A stretch of 64,000 nt of DNA from Undaria pinnatifida (GCA_012845835.1 JABAKD010000012.1:4731674-4795673); one strand, 5' to 3'. Positions 30,777 through 42,764 are shown, numbered from the stretch's first letter. Translations and numbers: made by a program. The notes: generated from the letters alone by a model not told the origin.

Positions 30777-31045
30777 GTGCTGGGCGGTGTCGAGCTGATG
30801 AGCCAAGCCCAGATCTCAGCCGATGAAGCTTCGTCAAGTACAAAACAAATGGTGCGAATCAAAGAAAAGCTAAAGCTGGACCGTTCCGCAACTAATGCAC
30901 AGGCGGCAAAATTAGCGGCAAATGGTAGGAAGTTCAACTTACTAGACAAAAAGGAAGAAAAAATCGCGAAAAAGTTCAAAATCGTGTTGGCAGAAAAACC
31001 AAATTTGCAGGAAGCAGCTGAAAGGTCAAGAAACAGGCAATATTT
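30777..31045 (+). CDS. Hypothetical charged ORF (N-terminal part), weak
   Basis: ATG at 30777 opens 138 codons, but the frame runs into family B from about 31050, so only the first ~89 codons could be original. They are lysine- and glutamate-rich ('MVRIKEKLKL', 'LDKKEEKIAKKFKIVLAEK'), helix- or coiled-coil-like, and resemble no family I know. 'ctatatatag' lies 25 bp upstream. It may be a gene cut by the LINE fragment, or chance. Confidence 0.25.
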
Positions 31046-31049
31046 CAGT

Positions 31050-31388
31050 TGTTGTTGTTGTTGTTGTCGTTCTCACATTAACTCGCATAATCAAGTCCGT
31101 GGTCACAGGACAGGCTCCAGTCACTCTGGAGCTAAGGAATACCCTAGGGGAAAAACACAAACCAAAGGTGGTACACGCATAAATCACAGCTGATGCAATT
31201 CATGCCTCCACCAGAAACATATAAAAGTGAAATCGGGAGTCAGTCTACGATGTGCCAGGTCCATACCGGTGCATACGTCTCATTACTCGCGCCTGGAGAA
31301 AACGACTATACCGCTTACCACCCAAGAAAGACTACCAAGTATATATTACACGTGGTATCTATCACTACGCATACGTATGATAATTTTA
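31050..31388 (-). mobile_element. 5'-truncated LINE 3'-end copy (family B), minus strand
   Basis: Starts with (GTT)n and reads the reverse complement of 14630-14955 over its whole length, ending near 'cactacgcatacgtatga'. Longest of the truncated copies. Confidence 0.8.
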
Positions 31389-32315
31389 ATTTTACTAGTT
31401 TCTGCGTGTTCATTAAAGATTAGACTACAGTACGAGTAGCGGATAGAACTTTGGTCGGTTGGTCGGCTTCCGAACGATTGTTGTCGGGGTCTTACTAAAA
31501 GAGTGCCGATCACAGGAGGGACACAAAAATATTTAACTTGGCGTTGGTTAATTAAACCACGTGTCACAAACATGATATATAGTCTATGTTGTAAACTTTC
31601 TCTTTCTCGTCTTCTCAGAGGATTAGCGATCTTAATCTATACGTCTTTCGCCCCCCTCTACTCCCGAGGGGGTAATAGAGTGCTTGTACTTGTAACCATT
31701 TTATTTGCGCAACCATTTTGTTTCACAGTGTCCACCCTTCAAGACATCTGCCTCGCCCGGAATTGAATCTACATCGCCCACACAATTTTGGTCATTTTGT
31801 AACCTCAAGAGGTCAACTAACTGTCGATCAGCGATTAATAATAATGCCATTTCAACAATTTTGGAGCCGGTTCCATCAGAAAATGTACTTTCACATGTAT
31901 GTGCTTCTACCGCAGCACGCGTCAACAAGTCAAAGTAGTCTCCCTAGCAATGCGTGTAACCATACACCCCCGCTGCCGATTGATTGCGGTGTAAACCCGG
32001 ACGCGAAAATCCTTCCAAATGTCCTGGTGGTACCAGTAGTCAGTACGTTTTACTCTGGCTGCAATCATGTGTATGTAGAAGAAGAGCTGCGTGCAACCCG
32101 GAAGTGAAATTGGGGGGCTACCCCCTGCCGTAGCCTGGCGAAAAAAAAGAAAAACGAAACGAAAACGAAAACGAAAACGAATACATATGGCCAACTACAC
32201 CTACGTATTACATCAGCTAATTACAGACCCTTCCAAGGCCGTACCTTAACACTACCGCAAAAACGACTCAAATGCGTTTTGGGGTGAGGTGCCAACGGCA
32301 CTAATATAATAGTAC
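31389..32315. other. No supported gene
   Basis: Overlapping frames of 75-129 codons without recognisable domains; an (ACGAAA)n-type stretch at 32150-32185. Confidence 0.35.
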
Positions 32316-32399
32316 TGTTAAGGAATTAGTGGGGTATTAGTCAGTTTGACCACTTGCAAAGGGCTAACCAATAGCTTACTCAAACCAAGCCTTATAACA
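32316..32399 (-). mobile_element. Solo TRIM LTR (84 bp)
   Basis: Complete LTR (TGTTAAGG...CTTATAACA on plus) with nothing of the interior. AGTAC on the left and AGTAG on the right form an imperfect 5-bp duplication. Solo LTRs arise by LTR-LTR recombination. Confidence 0.85.
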
Positions 32400-32658
32400 A
32401 GTAGAAGATAGTAGTGCTACATGATACGTATCGGAAGGAAATACATCCAACTTTTTTTGGAGCAAAAAACCTGGAATTGGTGCTAACGGCTTTGGAACTG
32501 GTATTATACAGGGTTTTAGTCTGCAATAATAGTACCAGGTAGTATAATGCGAGAATTACACGTACATAGCGGAGTAAAAGAAAAAACGCACAATTATAAT
32601 AATAAATAATGTCCCCCCTCCCCGTAGGGTGTTAACGCCAACAAGGTAGTAGAGTTTA

Positions 32659-32875
32659 ATTTTATAAGGCTTAGTTTGGGTAAGCTATTGGTTAACCTTT
32701 TGCAAGTGGTCAAACGGACTAGTACCCCACTAATTCCTTAACAAATGGCATTGTCGGCAGGAGCATGGGTTTTTTGGGTCGTGGGTTCAAATCCCACCAT
32801 CCACAATAATATTTTTTTTCAGACTTTCCCCATGTCAAACTTGAAAAACTGTAGCCTTTCATAAGGAATGAGGGG
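32659..32875 (+). mobile_element. TRIM, 5' part only
   Basis: LTR to 32743 ('...taattccttaaca'), then 'aaTGGCATTGTCGGCAGG' (PBS), the tRNA-like 'gggttcaaatcccaccatcc' at 32783-32802, and interior to about 32875. The 3' part is lost. Confidence 0.78.
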
Positions 32876-33479
32876 TTTGGTGGAGGCGTTGTGAAATTCG
32901 GAAAAAACGGGGATGTTGGACAGACGAGACGATAGCCCATGGTCAGGGCGTCGAGCCACGAGACCACCCGCTGCCCTGGTTATAGACGGTATTACAGTGG
33001 TAGCACCGGAGTGAACCCGTAGCACAGGGGCCGACAGCGTGCCCCTTTACAATTCATTGATCGACTTCAAATCAGAAGGGCCGTTCACCCATTCAGTACA
33101 GCAGAATACCCACTCAGAAGATGCCGTTGGGTACCCCCCACCAGTATAGAGCGGCACCACACCCACCGCTAAGGTGGGAGCACACCGCACGGTGCAAAGC
33201 AGATAGAGTGGCACGCACGGTACGGGCAAGTCGAGCCGTCCGTGCCCCAACCAGAAAATAACATGTTCGTTCCCGTCGATTCGCGGGAGAGTAGCGGGTC
33301 AGCACGCTCACGGCTTCCTTATTATGGTGTGTCGCTCAGTCGAAACAGAACAGAACGCATGGTAGAGCAATGGGGCACGCAGAAAGAAACAAGAACTTCG
33401 AAGATTACCTCGGTGCGCACAAGAAAGAGAACATGTCCTTTACAAGCTAGCGTACATTTGCACAACCATGATGCGAGAT
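32876..33479. other. Probable 5' region of the DIRS-like element
   Basis: No domain seen. It lies directly before the RT part and may hold decayed gag or 5' repeat sequence. Confidence 0.3.
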
Positions 33480-33484
33480 AACAG

Positions 33485-33868
33485 ATGAGTCGTGGAAGAC
33501 GTAGCTCGAGCGGCAGGAGGATCCCTGGTAGCACCACTGATAGACCCCACACACATACAGCGATACTTCGGAGACTTGAAAAGCTTCGGGGCAGTGTGTC
33601 GGTAGTCACAGGAGGTGTATTTGTGAACGCGGTCACGACTGGCGCTGATCTTGAGCGTGCGTTACAGTACGGAAATCACCGCAGCGTCATCGAGCACCTG
33701 CCAGAAGCATGGAAGAAAATTGGGGGGAAGTATAAGACGTCAAAAATGTGTAGTCTAGTGATATTAAAATCGGCCGCGCACGAAATCCCGAACCTAAGAG
33801 TTTCGCCATTGGCGGCCGTCGTGACGCACAAGATGCGAACAATCTATGAATTGTCGTTCGATGAATAG
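33485..33868 (+). pseudogene. Start of DIRS-like pol: linker plus RT fingers
   Basis: 127 codons from ATG 33485 to TAG at 33866-33868. The last third, 'RVSPLAAVVTHKMRTIYELS', matches the RT fingers motif that in this group reads V-V-T-H-K-x-R-x-I-x-x-L-S-F. The stop truncates the polyprotein; RT motifs continue in another frame beyond 33900. The first ~90 residues are not recognised. Confidence 0.6.
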
Positions 33869-33899
33869 AGCAGAGAGAAGTAGAGACGATTAAAGAGAC

Positions 33900-34815
33900 A
33901 CTGACCCGGATACCGTTCCCCAATGCCTGTGCGCTCTGGCGCTGCCCAAGTTTCTCGCCGAACTCGTGACACTCAAGAAAAAATTATGCGTAAAGAGAAT
34001 TCTGATGAGCAAGGCCGATGCGCTTGACGCTTTCCGCAACGTCCGGGTAGATAGACCCGAACGAAGCCCACAAAGAAATTGCTACACAGTTGGAGAGTTG
34101 GTAGTGATTGACTTTCGTTTGACTCTTGGGGTGGTCTGGGTCGCCTGGGTTCTGGCGCGTCATGTCGGTGGCTGCCGAACACGCGCACTGCAACACCACG
34201 ATCAATTCAACCCAGCTCTTACACGAAGAAACTTAAATGATGGCCCACGTAAAGGTGGTGGATCGGTGGGAAGATGGAAAACCCACGTCGATTCCGCCGG
34301 GCACAAAAATCAGAGCACACGTTGCGGGAGAATTAGACGATCCATTTTTTGCGACCGTGTGATACGTAGACGATTGCTTACTGGTTAAGGTGCAACACGC
34401 AGACAGACGATGGCACGACCGCCCTAATCGCGTCAGCCTCGTTAGCCTCGGATCACGTGCGCTTGTTCGAACAGGGAGAGGAAGGCATAACGCCCATCCT
34501 AGCCCCGAAGAAGAGCGCAGAATGGGACACCACACGATCGATGCCCTAGGGTTCACTATCAACTCGCACACATTGAGAATCTCGCTTCCACGTAACAAGG
34601 TCGACGCGATAAAGAGGCCGCTACGTGAGCAGTGGCCGGTGGACCGCAGGCACGCGAAGGTTAGAGAAGTTCTCAGTATGGCCGGGAAGGTGTGGAACCT
34701 CGCGTGCGTAGTGCGGGCTGGCAAATATTTCGTGTGGAGACTGCTGCGGCTTACGGGGTTGCAAGACTCACCACCAGGTAGCGAAAAAAAAAAAGAAAAA
34801 AAAACAGAATCGTAC
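33900..34815 (+). pseudogene. DIRS-like reverse transcriptase, broken
   Basis: Pieces in several frames: 'MSKADALDAFRNVRVD' (first catalytic Asp region, ~34005-34055); a 'WSGSPGFW'-like piece (~34134-34160); then 'DPFFATV', a TGA (~34350), and 'YVDD' at about 34353-34364. The thumb/connection segment is in the frame of 34390-34824: 'ALGFTINSHTLRISL', 'VREVLSMAGKVWNLACVVRAG'. At least one in-frame stop and two frameshifts make it inactive. Runs into an A-rich stretch at 34785. Confidence 0.8.
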
Positions 34816-35094
34816 ACACGGTAGAACTCGGTAGAGAGAGCTTCACGTCGACGTCCTCTTCTGGAAATAGGCATCGACCACGAGCTTCTGCTATAGAGAG
34901 AGGGGCTCGAAGCGCTCCCTGCTACACGGCGATAAAACGACCCGCCAAAAAACAAAAACACCACTTTTATCTTGCGCCAGCTTCGACGCGGTGGGCGATT
35001 GCTGCGTTGAGAGGAAGGTATTTTGGAGGTACAGTATGACGTGCCGCAAGAACTAACCACCTAACTCAAAGGAAAAGCCAAACTTGGGGACCTG

Positions 35095-35245
35095 CACCAT
35101 CACGGTCAACCTATTAGAGTTACGGGGAATGTTTGTGACGGCGTGGGTCATGCTCTAGTTAGTTGGAGAGAGAGCGGACTCGGCAGGGGACCCGATACTG
35201 ATGAGAGGCGATATCCTTAGCAAGCACGACGATATTTCGTGGAAC
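35095..35245 (+). pseudogene. DIRS-like RNase H fragment
   Basis: 'VNLLELRGMFVTAWVML', a TAG at 35156-35158, then 'GERADSAGDPILMRGDI'. The LLE glutamate and the RGD aspartate correspond to RNase H active-site positions in this group. Frame is lost again near 35260. Confidence 0.65.
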
Positions 35246-35765
35246 CTGATGATCGAATAATGCATACCAGGTAACCGGTTGACTCATGCGCTCTTTATTT
35301 GGGCGTCCCACGCTGAAGATACAGCTTTCATGCTCATGTATACCCGTCGCCCAACATACTGCATACATGAGGCATGTGCGTCGCTCGGCATACACGGCAT
35401 GCGTTGCGCGCGTATGAATCTTGCTCAACGTGTACGGCATGCACGCGGTACGCCCACGGACGTCGCAGGAACTGGGGAAAAGAAGGGAGGAATGAAGGAT
35501 GATGTTGCACGCTTGGTTGAAACGCTCCCGCTGGGGTCAGTTGGTCAGTTGGGCTGAGTACTCAGAAAAACTACTTGGCGAAGTGGAACACCTCGGTAAA
35601 AGAGAAAAAAGCGCAGGGTAAAGGGCCACGGTTGAATGCTCTGGACAACCCCGATGAAGATTGAATGGCCTGCCTGAATTCATGGCCCCTCGATGCTTCG
35701 TGCATAATAATCAGCGGTCCTCTGCTGTTAGAGGATAATTAGCGGCGATCAACTCTTTCCACAAG

Positions 35766-36565
35766 ATGTTCGCAGGACGCGCACCACCAACGTCGCATCG
35801 CATGTTCTTGGCGGTGGAAAAGGGAATGGACAGACCGGGCGCACGACATGTCGAACAAGAAGAGGCGGGGGTAAGAGTGCTGCTGACGTGGGCTATGCTT
35901 TTGCACAAGGTCGACGCGTAGTAGACGGAGGACATTTGTTGTGGCTTGGACCCGCGTTGTCTTGTTTTCTCTTGTGCAGAGCGTCAGAGTTGTGGGCATA
36001 CGCGGGACGGTCAGATCCACCCCCCAAGTTTTGTCTAACGCAGAACAGCCTCACTTTCCTTCACGAAGGAGTATACATCGCATTCGAGAACAGATCGGCC
36101 GCCTCGGCATCGCAGGTACATCTCTTGGCGTCGAGAGTGGGCAAGAGAGATCAGGGCGCACCATCACGCAAATTCGGCTCGTAAGCGTGAGGGAGATGGG
36201 GGGCGCGTCGATGGGAGCCTTCGAAGCCCTGGTTGAACTGTTCGCCGTACACCCTCAGCTACCAGGGGAGGCGCCGCTGACGATCAGGGGCACGGCGCCC
36301 GGATAGAAAGTGTTTACTAGGACTGAAGCGGTCGCGCCGTTGAGGTTGATGACAGGAAGCAGTGGTAGAGACCCCATGCAGTTCGCACTGCATCCAGGAA
36401 GAATCGGGGGGAGGGGCACCCAGTTAGCTGCGCAGGGTCTCTCTGGGCTGCAAATTCCACGTGCAAGAAGATGAAAGTCTCGGGCTTTCATGACGTACGT
36501 GCGGGAGGCAGGTAAAGGAGCAGACGCGATCTTCACCGCCCTCGCCAAATGCGTAGTACAATATG
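35766..36565 (+). pseudogene. Tyrosine recombinase remnant of the DIRS-like element
   Basis: An opening frame with 'GMDRPGARHVEQEEAGVR' (to a TAG at ~35918) leads to 'FLLCRASELWAY' (~35960-36000), whose Arg fits the first catalytic Arg of tyrosine recombinases ('LRxSEL'). Further on, 'FALHPGRIGG' (36387-36416) supplies H-x-x-R, and 'FMTYVREAG' (~36488-36514) the nucleophilic Tyr. TAG (36304) and TGA (36471) interrupt it. In-sequence order R...HxxR...Y is as expected. Confidence 0.75.
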
Positions 36566-36570
36566 TATAA

Positions 36571-36829
36571 CAGGCTGGTCTCATGGTGTGAAGTGTAAGA
36601 TAGCCCCGCTGTAAAATGGGGGCGGGCCCAATCGGTGCGGATTAGCCAGATGTACGATGTGTGGAGGGGGGTTCGTAAAGAGGTAGAAGGGGGGGGCAGC
36701 CCGGGTGCTGGCCGTTCGTATCATACTTGGGTTTTATAGTGTACTTTATTCGATAGGGTGTGGTAGTCCATTATTATTATCCAGGGGTCTACACGTGAAA
36801 ATTTAATCCAGAATTCTTGAGCCATACCA
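36571..36829. other. No gene seen
   Basis: G-rich patches and AT-rich DNA between the DIRS-like and TRIM remnants. Confidence 0.4.
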
Positions 36830-37094
36830 AATACTCTCCCCGGTATCCCCAGGAAATGAAACCGCTTGGATATTGACCCCGTCCGCCCGTATACCCGGCC
36901 GATCGGCTATCCCGCCGTTTCAGGGGGGTGGGGGGGGTTAGAAGGCTTAGTTTGGGTAAGCTATGGGTTAACCTTTGGCAGGCCTACTATCCCGCCGTTT
37001 CAGGGGGGGGGGGGGTTATAAGGCTTAGTTTGGGTAAGCTATTGGTTAACCTTTTGCAAGTGGTCAAACGGACTAATACCCCACTAATTCCACC
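36830..37094 (+). mobile_element. TRIM, 3' part with polypurine tract, rearranged
   Basis: Interior 3' end ('atactctccccggtatccccaggaaatgaaaccgcttgg', 'gctatcccgccgtttcagg'), G-run polypurine tract, then a partial LTR, then the same 'ctatcccgccgtttcagggggg' tract again and a nearly complete LTR (about 37016-37092). The partial tandem duplication mirrors the one in 16085-16537. Confidence 0.78.
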
Positions 37095-37205
37095 TAACAT
37101 TTTAACCCCTCCAGAGCCCCAAAATTCCTCCCAGTACTAACTTCAAGTAATTTTGGAAAAAAAAATGGGTTTCCAAGTTGTAAAGCCGTTAACGCGCCCA
37201 AGAGA
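37095..37205 (-). repeat. Family D, reverse copy
   Basis: 'aacccctccagagccccaaaattcctccca.tactaacttcaagtaattttgg...gggtttccaagttgtaaagccgttaacg'. Confidence 0.75.
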
Positions 37206-37730
37206 CCGGTCTTCTCCTTATAAATATCATAGCGTCTCATGGAGAGCATATATATGCGGTGTATGTTTGTACCTGACTTAGGGGATGGGCAGACCGAGAA
37301 CGTTCAAACGAAGCGGCCGCATAAGAATCTTCGAAGAACCGTCCAGACCGTTGACGAATACATGGAGCCAAAAGGCCCTGTCCAACGATATTTACCCGAA
37401 CACCAACAACACTATCTAATTCCGAGCCGTTTTGTCGCAAATGAATGACACGAAGGGGTGCAGAGCCAAAAAAAATGGGGTTGCAAGGCTATAATAACTA
37501 CTAGACAGACAAGCCTTACTTATGACGCGCCCAATTTTTTTCCGGGTTTCTTCCCATTGCAGATTGAAACGCCGTTTTGCTAAAAAATAAAAATTAAATT
37601 TGCAGCCCCCCCGCCTGCGGACAGACAAATAAAAAACAAAGGTTCAAAGAATCATCCACAGAGACCGTTGGGCGACGGAGCCAAAAGAGGCCCCGCCGCC
37701 GTTATCTGCCCGACAGAAACTATTAGTCCA
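37206..37730. other. Family F motifs; no gene
   Basis: 'gacggagccaaaagaggccccgccgccgttatctgcccgac' (37673-37715) and a weaker 'atggagccaaaaggccc' (37362-37379) match 40508-40555 and 40852-40905. Nothing else. Confidence 0.5.
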
Positions 37731-38205
<475 letters not shown>

Positions 38206-38464
38206 ACTAATATTATTATGTTTTTTCACCGGGGCTCATCTACTTTCAATCCTAGTATAAGAGCTGCCGCTCTATACATATAGTTGCAAACCACACGATT
38301 ACGGTTCGCGCTTGCAACAAAAATCCACACTCTATTTCCGAGTAGTTTGTCGAAAACGAAACGATGGTGTTCCGCCGGGCGCAGCTACTTTTCTCGCAAA
38401 ATCTTAGAACTGCCGCACGCTATTATATTAGTCTAGGCTTTAAAAAAAGAAATAAACCTCTGAT
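38206..38464. other. No gene seen
   Basis: Unassigned sequence between the TTG array and family A. Confidence 0.4.
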
Positions 38465-38720
38465 CTCCAGCTGTGAGATCAAGATTTTGCCGAAACTCAT
38501 ATTTGCTAGCTGTGTGTGATACTCCCATCGCGCGTATTACTGGGTGTGTGTCCTCATTAAGGATATAGGTCGGCGACTCCCCTTGGAACTACAGTGTTGT
38601 AGCTTGTACCAGGGTCAACAAGGTGATGTTAGTCAGTCTGCGCGCGGAAACTATAAACCCGTTTTTGAGGGGGGGGAATCTGACAGCTGTGGTGGAAGGG
38701 AATGCATTAGTTTATCAACT
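38465..38720 (+). repeat. Family A copy
   Basis: Full-length match to 1488-1736, including the final 'cgtttttgagggggg...atctgacagctgtgg'. Confidence 0.82.
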
Positions 38721-39390
38721 ATATCCTGTAAAAGTGGTGTAATAACCGGTGAGGGGAGGGCGGAGTTTTTAAGGGCGTGGGGCCCTGGGTTTAAACAAGA
38801 GGGAGGGGGGCGGGGGGGGGGGGGGGAGGGGGAAACAGGCGGGGCAACTCCATCTGTGCGCAGAAAATATGAATCCATTGAGGCAATTATATAGACTATA
38901 TATAGGTCTAACAGTTGCCACTAGTCACACGATTGATCACGGTTGTTCGCGCTACGTGGAAGTGTGGTGAGCTAAAGCTTTATTTTTCCCCATCCGCCGG
39001 AGGATAAAAAAAAAAAAGGTTGTTCGCGCTTTTTTTACGCGCTCGCGGCCTACGGGGGGGGATCAGGTTCCGGCCCACAACCAGAACACCAGAAATAATA
39101 TCGGTGGGAGAGTTGGATTAAGTAAGAAGGTTGGCCAATCGAAATGGAGATGATGTGATGGGGTCATCCCACGCTAGAGCTAGGCTAAGAAGGGGTGCAT
39201 GCAACAGATTCTAAGAATTTTCCGAGCTGTCCTAACATGATTGTAAGGAGCTCAATAATCCATCTCACCCCCGTAGCATGACTTATTATGAGAAGGAGGC
39301 GTTATTATTGTTTTCATTCGTTCGGTCGTCTCCTCAACCCGATCATCATCATCAGCATTTTCCATGCGCTACTGCATACAGCACTTATAT
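38721..39390. other. No gene; shared short block
   Basis: A G-rich tract at 38803-38832. 'tccccatccgccggaggat' (38986-39004) recurs at 55965-55983, each followed by an A-run. The rest is unassigned. Confidence 0.4.
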
Positions 39391-39647
39391 GACTGATTCT
39401 ACGATAGAGCCCCCCCAAAAAACTAGCGATTTTCTTTAATGAACGTTTCGTGACTGCTCGACACGAGGACGGATGATATGATATGAACACGAAAACCTCC
39501 ACATACTTTCTTGTGTGCAACAAAGGACCATCGAACGATGTCGGGGGGGCAAGGGTCGCCGTGTTTCCAGAGATACGGCCGGGAGCAGGTTTCGAAACCC
39601 GGCGATTTCGTTAAAGAAATATTGGGGGGGCTACCGTAGAACGACTC
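39391..39647 (+). mobile_element. MITE-1 copy (257 bp), TSD ATAT
   Basis: GACTGATTCTACGATAGAGCC...GGGCTACCGTAGAACGACTC, with ATAT at 39387-39390 and 39648-39651. Confidence 0.9.
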
Positions 39648-39864
39648 ATATATTATTGTGGTCCTACAACCGAACAACAAATAAATTTACTCGTGAAAGA
39701 CTTATTAGTACCCCAATTAATCACTGACCGATAGTTTGAGAGTGTTTTCACACTTTTTTTTGGAGGTCAACCGGTCAGCAACATCATTATTATTATTAGT
39801 GTTGACCCACAAAAATAAAGTGTAACCTCTCTGACATTCACGGGATGATGATGGGATGACTCCC

Positions 39865-40059
<195 letters not shown>

Positions 40060-40727
40060 TTGAGGGGGTGGGATCAGGGTGTGGCATGGATGGGACTAGC
40101 TTAAGGTTGGCCAATCAACATGGGGGAGGGGTCTAGGGGTCTGTTGTGTGGTCTATTTTGGGGTTGGTCCGACAACGACTTCCACCGTCAAACACTAGGA
40201 AAAAAAAATGATTACTGTATTATAGCGTGTGGCTTGCAAATTTTGCGCTGCTGCTGCTGCAGCTCTAGAATTACGGAGAAGGTCTCGTCCATCGATAAAG
40301 GGCTTGTAAAAAGGCTAAAATGGATAGTAGTAGGCCTTGTGGCGCGCCCGGAAAGACCGGTTTTTTCCTGACACAGCAGTGACTGCTGTGTGTGTTGATA
40401 TTTTTCATGGTCGTTCGCATTATTATTCCCCCTCTCTCTGAGGGGACAAGACGAGAAGGCTCAAAAGCGGCACAACAATAAGCGCCAATGAACCCCGTTC
40501 GGGAGCCGTTCGTCGGCGATGGAGCCAAAAAGGCCCCGCCCGCCGTCATCCACCCGAAAGCACACAACAAGGGTTCCCCTTCGGACGAAGGCTGACGCAA
40601 GGCTGATGATGGTGTGTTTCGCCATTGCACATCCCCGGGCGTTCGCCCGCCCGCATCCGCACGGTAGAGCGTGGAGCTACAGCAGTTGTACTGCAACATC
40701 AGGAAGGTTCAAATCGGCAGATTAACC
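40060..40727. other. Family F motif; no gene
   Basis: 'gttcgtcggcgatggagccaaaaaggccccgcccgccgtcatc' (40507-40549). Frames of up to 142 codons have no recognised domain. Confidence 0.45.
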
Positions 40728-40805
40728 CCTGTTCAACTGGAAACCCGTTTTGGGGACATTATTACTTGGATTTAGTATAGGGAGGGGTTCGGGGGCTCTA
40801 AAGGG
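40728..40805 (+). repeat. Family D copy
   Basis: 'ttcaactggaaacccgttttggggaca...cttggatttagtatagggagggg..gggggctctaaagggg'. Confidence 0.78.
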
Positions 40806-40829
40806 GTTAAGAAAGCTTCAATGAAACGT

Positions 40830-40910
40830 TCAGAGGCTGAGACTGTTCGTTGATGATGGAGCCAGAAAGGCCCCGCCGCCCGGTCGTCATATATCTGCCC
40901 GAAAATGTAG
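40830..40910 (+). repeat. Family F copy
   Basis: 'gttcgttgatgatggagccagaaaggccccgccgcccggtcgtcatatatctgcccgaaa'; compare 37673-37715 and 40507-40560. Confidence 0.65.
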
Positions 40911-41104
40911 CCAACGACTAACTGCTGGGAACTAATAAATATTCCACATGAGAATGTCATTAATATTATTGTTCTTAGCTCCATCCAAGTGGTTTGTTGC
41001 AAAGAAACAGGGTGCAGCGCTTCGCACACTGTTTTCAAGTAGTTTGTGGACGAAATAAGAGGGTGCTGCAGTGCTAGATAAAGTTGTTAATATAAAAAAT
41101 TGTC

Positions 41105-41202
41105 CGCGATCGGAGTATCACACACAGCTTGCAAAGATAAGTTTCGACAAAATATTCGATCTCACAGCTGGAGTGTATTTTAATTTTTCTAATATAATTG
41201 TC
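41105..41202 (-). repeat. Family A, reverse fragment (first of a tandem pair)
   Basis: 'cgatcggagtatcacacacagcttgcaaagataagtttcgac' to 'ctcacagctggagtgtatttt'. A second, longer unit follows directly. Confidence 0.82.
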
Positions 41203-41762
41203 ACCCTCAAAGACGGTTTTTATAGTTTCCGCGCACAGACTGATCAGCATCACCCTGTTAACCCTGGTACAAGCTACACTACTGCTGTAGTTCCAAGGGG
41301 AGTCGCCGACCTATATCCGGTCGCCCCGGTGGCGTATCAGGTTATCCTCGAGCCTGGTATAGGTCAGTTTCGTGAGTTCGAGCCCCACCGAGTGCATACT
41401 CGTATAAATTCGTTGGGACTTTTTCTTGCGCACAAATTGACTTGCGGAAAGCGCGAGAGCGTGAGTTAGCAAAACTCTATGAAAAATCGACGAGCAGTGG
41501 GATTGCTGAACCCTATGCGCGATAAAAATTGGAGGCAAGAACCGGGGGGGGAGAAGGGACGACACCTTTGGCCACGGCTTGTCCAGAAGCTGGAAAGTAG
41601 AAGTGTGAAAAAAAAAGGAAGAAAAAAAAAAATCCTTTATGAGAACGCACACCCAGTAATACGCGCGATCGGACTATCACACACAGCTAGCTTGCAAAGA
41701 TAGATGAGTTTCAACGAAATCTTCGATCTCACAGCTGGAGTGTATTTTTACTTTTATAATAT
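41203..41762 (-). repeat. Family A, reverse copy interrupted by SINE-1
   Basis: Family A sequence runs to 'gtcgccgacctatatcc' (41318), is broken by SINE-1, and resumes at 'tttatgagaacgcacacccagtaatacgcgcgatcgg' to 'cacagctggagtgtatttt'. The join restores the order seen in uninterrupted copies. Confidence 0.85.
41319..41631 (+). mobile_element. SINE-1 copy (313 bp), TSD ATCC
   Basis: Complete: head 'ggtcgccccggtggcgtatc', B-box-like 'gagttcgagcccc', body, and an A-rich tail (41608-41631). ATCC at 41315-41318 and 41632-41635. Inserted into family A. Confidence 0.9.
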
Positions 41763-42499
41763 AATAGTGTAAGTACTAATAGTTGATGAGATGCAGGGGG
41801 TGTCGGGCGGGGACAGAAGAAGGGGGGGGGGGGGCATCACATCGCAGATTAGTTTCGCGGGAGTTTTATTTTATTGGTGCGTCAAGACTTTTTCTTTTTT
41901 TGTTTTTTGCCGTTTTTTTTTTATAACCGTCTTGTAGAATACGAGATGTAGGTATTGTAGTAGCGGTTGGTCTTTCACGTTTTGTTTCTCCGTCTTCTTT
42001 TTTTTTTTCTTTTTTGGTGATTGTGACGCTCACGTCGCTCAATGGTTGCCGGGTGCAAACAAAATTGACAACAAAGTATCAATGTTTAGGATGATCTTAG
42101 GCGTAAAATGGAGCTGGATTTTTGTGCGTATATATGTGGTCTACGTGCATAGGTTTCCCCTTTTGTTTCCGATGTTTTCTTCTTTCGGGAACGTTACGAG
42201 CGATCAACGTTGAAGCTCCTAGAAAACACGCGGGCGGGGCTGGGGCGTCCCCGGTGATCTAGTGGTAAATCTTGTAGCTATTTACAAGAAAACCGCCGGG
42301 CAACAAATACCATACGGTCGACATCGCGAATGAGAGTCGCCCAAGAGACATCTTCTTGTTGTGCACAAAATACATCCGGAAAAAGCCCCTCTTAGTGTAT
42401 GCATATTTCAACGCGAGTCGACCAGGAGGGGAAGAAAATCTTAAACACCTCTCGTGATAAAAATGAACGCATGCACTGCAGTGTGGGGGAGGGGGGGGG
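41763..42499. other. No gene; possible degenerate tRNA-like head
   Basis: T-rich. 'gtccccggtgatctagtggtaaatctt' (42247-42273) resembles an A-box region like that of SINE-2, but no B-box follows. A G20 homopolymer lies at 42490-42509. Confidence 0.35.
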
Positions 42500-42507
42500 G
42501 GGGGGGG

Positions 42508-42715
42508 GGCGTACTCATTTGTTGCTTGCCTTAGTCATTTGACCATTGACCATGCGTCCCTTTCGAGACGGAGTACCGTTCCTACTCCTAGTAGAGACAC
42601 CTCCAACACTCGGGCGCTTATTTCGCTTCTTCCATATACTACATAGAAACTGTTCGCCTATCCTATCGTCGTCCTGCTTCGCCGTCTGCGGCCACCATCT
42701 ACCTTCTGGGAAGAC
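42508..42715 (+). repeat. Family C, forward copy
   Basis: 'gtactcatttgttgcttgccttagtcatttgaccattgaccatgcgtccctttcgagacggagtaccgttcctactcctagtagagac...'. Reverse copies at 17530 and 27700. Confidence 0.75.
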
Positions 42716-42764
42716 AGGGGGGGAAGGGGGTGTACTCAGTTTGTGCATGTGGCCGTAGTCGTCT

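Larger units (their letters stand above)
33480..36570 (+). mobile_element. Decayed DIRS-like (tyrosine-recombinase) retrotransposon
   Basis: On plus, in order but with frameshifts and stops: RT (33770-34790), RNase H (35100-35230) and a tyrosine recombinase C-terminal half (35930-36560). RT/RNase H followed by a tyrosine recombinase, with no DDE integrase, defines the DIRS/PAT/Ngaro group, which integrates through circular DNA and leaves no target duplication. I could not find the inverted or split direct terminal repeats. Confidence 0.8.
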
